Source: JAAYKM01 sp964408155
GTDB taxonomy: Bacteria > Desulfobacterota > Syntrophia > Syntrophales > JAAYKM01
DNA: 6,516 bases
Assembly: GCA_964408155.1 (NCBI GenBank)
Contig: CAYOYJ010000133.1
Location: 1 to 6,516, forward strand
Reading direction: 5' to 3'
Part shown: in pieces, positions 5,328-6,516 of the stretch
How the letters are laid out: each line of letters opens with the position of its first letter
How positions within the stretch are numbered: position 1 is the first letter of the stretch
Notes under the pieces: model-generated
Told to the model about the DNA's origin: nothing
Seen by the model: the letters and a program-made list of their open reading frames with translations, nothing else
Databases searched by the model: none
Program-made: the position numbers and the translations under genes

Positions 5328-6516
5328 GCAATCCCGTGGAAACAAAACGCACTCTGGTCCTCGTGGACGGAAATAACTACGCTTATCGCGCCTTTTACGC
5401 CATCCCGGAACTTTCAAATTCCAAGGGGTTTCCGACAAACGCCATCTACGGTTTCACGAATATGCTCATGAAGCTTCTGCGGGAGCAGCAACCCACCTAC
5501 ATCGCCGTCGCTTTCGACATGAAGGGGCCGACCTTTCGCCACGAAGCCTTCGAGGCATACAAGGCAACACGAAAACCCATGCCGGAACCGCTGCGACCAC
5601 AAATCGAGTACATAAAAAACATCGTCCGCGGCTTTTCCATCCCTGTCCTGGAACGGGAAGGGATTGAAGCCGACGACATCATCGGGACCCTGAGCCGGCG
5701 CTTTGCCGGGGAAGACCTGAAAGTGGTCGTTGTCTCAGGGGACAAGGATCTCATGCAACTGGTCGGCGAGCATGTGGTCATGGTCGATACGATGAAGGAA
5801 GCCGTCTACGATGTGGAAGCCGTCCGCAAGCGTTTCGGTGTCGATCCGCATAAGGTCGTGGAAATCCTCGGCCTGATGGGCGATGCCTCCGACAATATTC
5901 CCGGTGTACCCGGTATCGGCCTAAAAGGCGCACTCCGGCTGATCGAACAGTTCGACACCATCGACGGCATTCTCAATAATCCGGCAAAAATCTATAATGC
6001 CAAGGTCCGGGATGCCGTTTTACAGTACGCAGACCAGGCCAGAATGAGTCGCGATCTGGCCACCATCGATACGCAGGTTCCACTCAATATTGATCTGGAG
6101 GCATTGCGCTACGGCGAACCAAATCGTCAGGCGCTGCTCGATCTGTTCAAGGAATGCGAATTTTCATCCCTTGTTCAGGAGTTGAAAGGCGAAGCCGCGA
6201 TCATGAAAGGCGACTACAGATCAATACAAACAGAGGCAGAGCTGTTCGATCTTTTGACCAAGCTTCGGCAAGTCCCGTCTTTCGCCCTGGACGCTATCCT
6301 GACTTCATCCGAGCCCATGCGGGCGGAAATCGCCGGTTTCGCCGTCTGTCCTGACCCGGGACAGGCCTTTTATGTCCCTCTGTTCAAACCAGAACCCGTT
6401 GCGGAAAAGGCCTGGCGGGAAACGGTTTGGGCCGCCTTCTCCCCCATTCTTGCCGACCGGACCGTCCATAAAACCGGCCATGATTGCAAAAGCAGCCTCG
6501 TCGCCCTGCAGCGGGT
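5324..6516 (+). CDS. polA: DNA polymerase I, N-terminal part (3' end outside window)
   Basis: The ATG at 5324 opens a frame that stays open to the right edge: 397 codons plus two bases, under half of a typical polA (about 900 residues). Residues 1 to about 290 form the 5'-3' exonuclease (flap nuclease) domain, with D15, D65, R72, K80, R83, E115, D117, D118, D140, D142, D187 and D190 in the expected contexts (LVDGNNYAYRAF, SGDKDLMQL, MGDASDNIPGVPGIG). This domain removes RNA primers and flaps during repair and lagging-strand synthesis. The 3'-5' exonuclease domain begins near residue 300. Its first metal motif reads D323-A-I instead of DxE, and the second motif (G385-H-D-C-K-S-S) lacks the expected aspartate, so proofreading is probably lost. 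The start overlaps the upstream stop as ATGA, and only a weak GAG precedes it, so translation is likely coupled to the decarboxylase gene. The polymerase domain lies beyond the window. Confidence 0.95.
   Translation, partial: MSNPVETKRTLVLVDGNNYAYRAFYAIPELSNSKGFPTNAIYGFTNMLMKLLREQQPTYIAVAFDMKGPTFRHEAFEAYKATRKPMPEPLRPQIEYIKNIVRGFSIPVLEREGIEADDIIGTLSRRFAGEDLKVVVVSGDKDLMQLVGEHVVMVDTMKEAVYDVEAVRKRFGVDPHKVVEILGLMGDASDNIPGVPGIGLKGALRLIEQFDTIDGILNNPAKIYNAKVRDAVLQYADQARMSRDLATIDTQVPLNIDLEALRYGEPNRQALLDLFKECEFSSLVQELKGEAAIMKGDYRSIQTEAELFDLLTKLRQVPSFALDAILTSSEPMRAEIAGFAVCPDPGQAFYVPLFKPEPVAEKAWRETVWAAFSPILADRTVHKTGHDCKSSLVALQR

Overview
The window looks like a chromosomal segment of an anaerobic bacterium. 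It is moderately GC-rich and carries the siroheme-dependent (Ahb) heme route. Together with the gene content, this points to Desulfobacterota (the former Deltaproteobacteria: sulfate reducers and syntrophs). The lineage is an inference; no rRNA or other firm marker is present. I see no tRNA, rRNA, CRISPR array, transposon or phage gene.

Left part (1-1328): the 3' end of a PpiD/SurA-like periplasmic folding factor reads rightward to 835. It converges, 31 bp apart, on a leftward gene for a stand-alone CheY-like receiver protein (867-1262). The receiver gene has an unusually good sigma70 promoter (TTGACA, 17 bp, TATACA on the minus strand) and a strong Shine-Dalgarno sequence before a GTG start.

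Middle (1329-1521): a divergent intergenic region separates the receiver gene from the heme operon. It holds an AT-rich tract and a perfect CCCCCGGGGG palindrome. I could not identify a convincing promoter for the rightward operon.

Right part (1522-6516): five tightly packed rightward genes: ahbC, hemB, ahbD, a siroheme decarboxylase subunit (AhbA/AhbB family) and the 5' part of polA. Gaps are 63, 2, 3 and -4 bp. HemB makes porphobilinogen at the start of tetrapyrrole synthesis. The decarboxylase turns siroheme into 12,18-didecarboxysiroheme, AhbC converts that to Fe-coproporphyrin III, and AhbD makes heme b. Genes for the steps from porphobilinogen to siroheme are not in the window. Only one decarboxylase subunit is present where the characterised enzyme uses two.

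The last gene, DNA polymerase I, starts inside the stop codon of the decarboxylase gene and runs off the right edge. Its 5' nuclease domain has all the expected acidic residues, but the part of the 3'-5' proofreading domain that is visible lacks key metal ligands. I do not see a wholly new system. The points most worth checking are the lone decarboxylase subunit, the coupling of polA to heme genes, and the degenerate proofreading domain.
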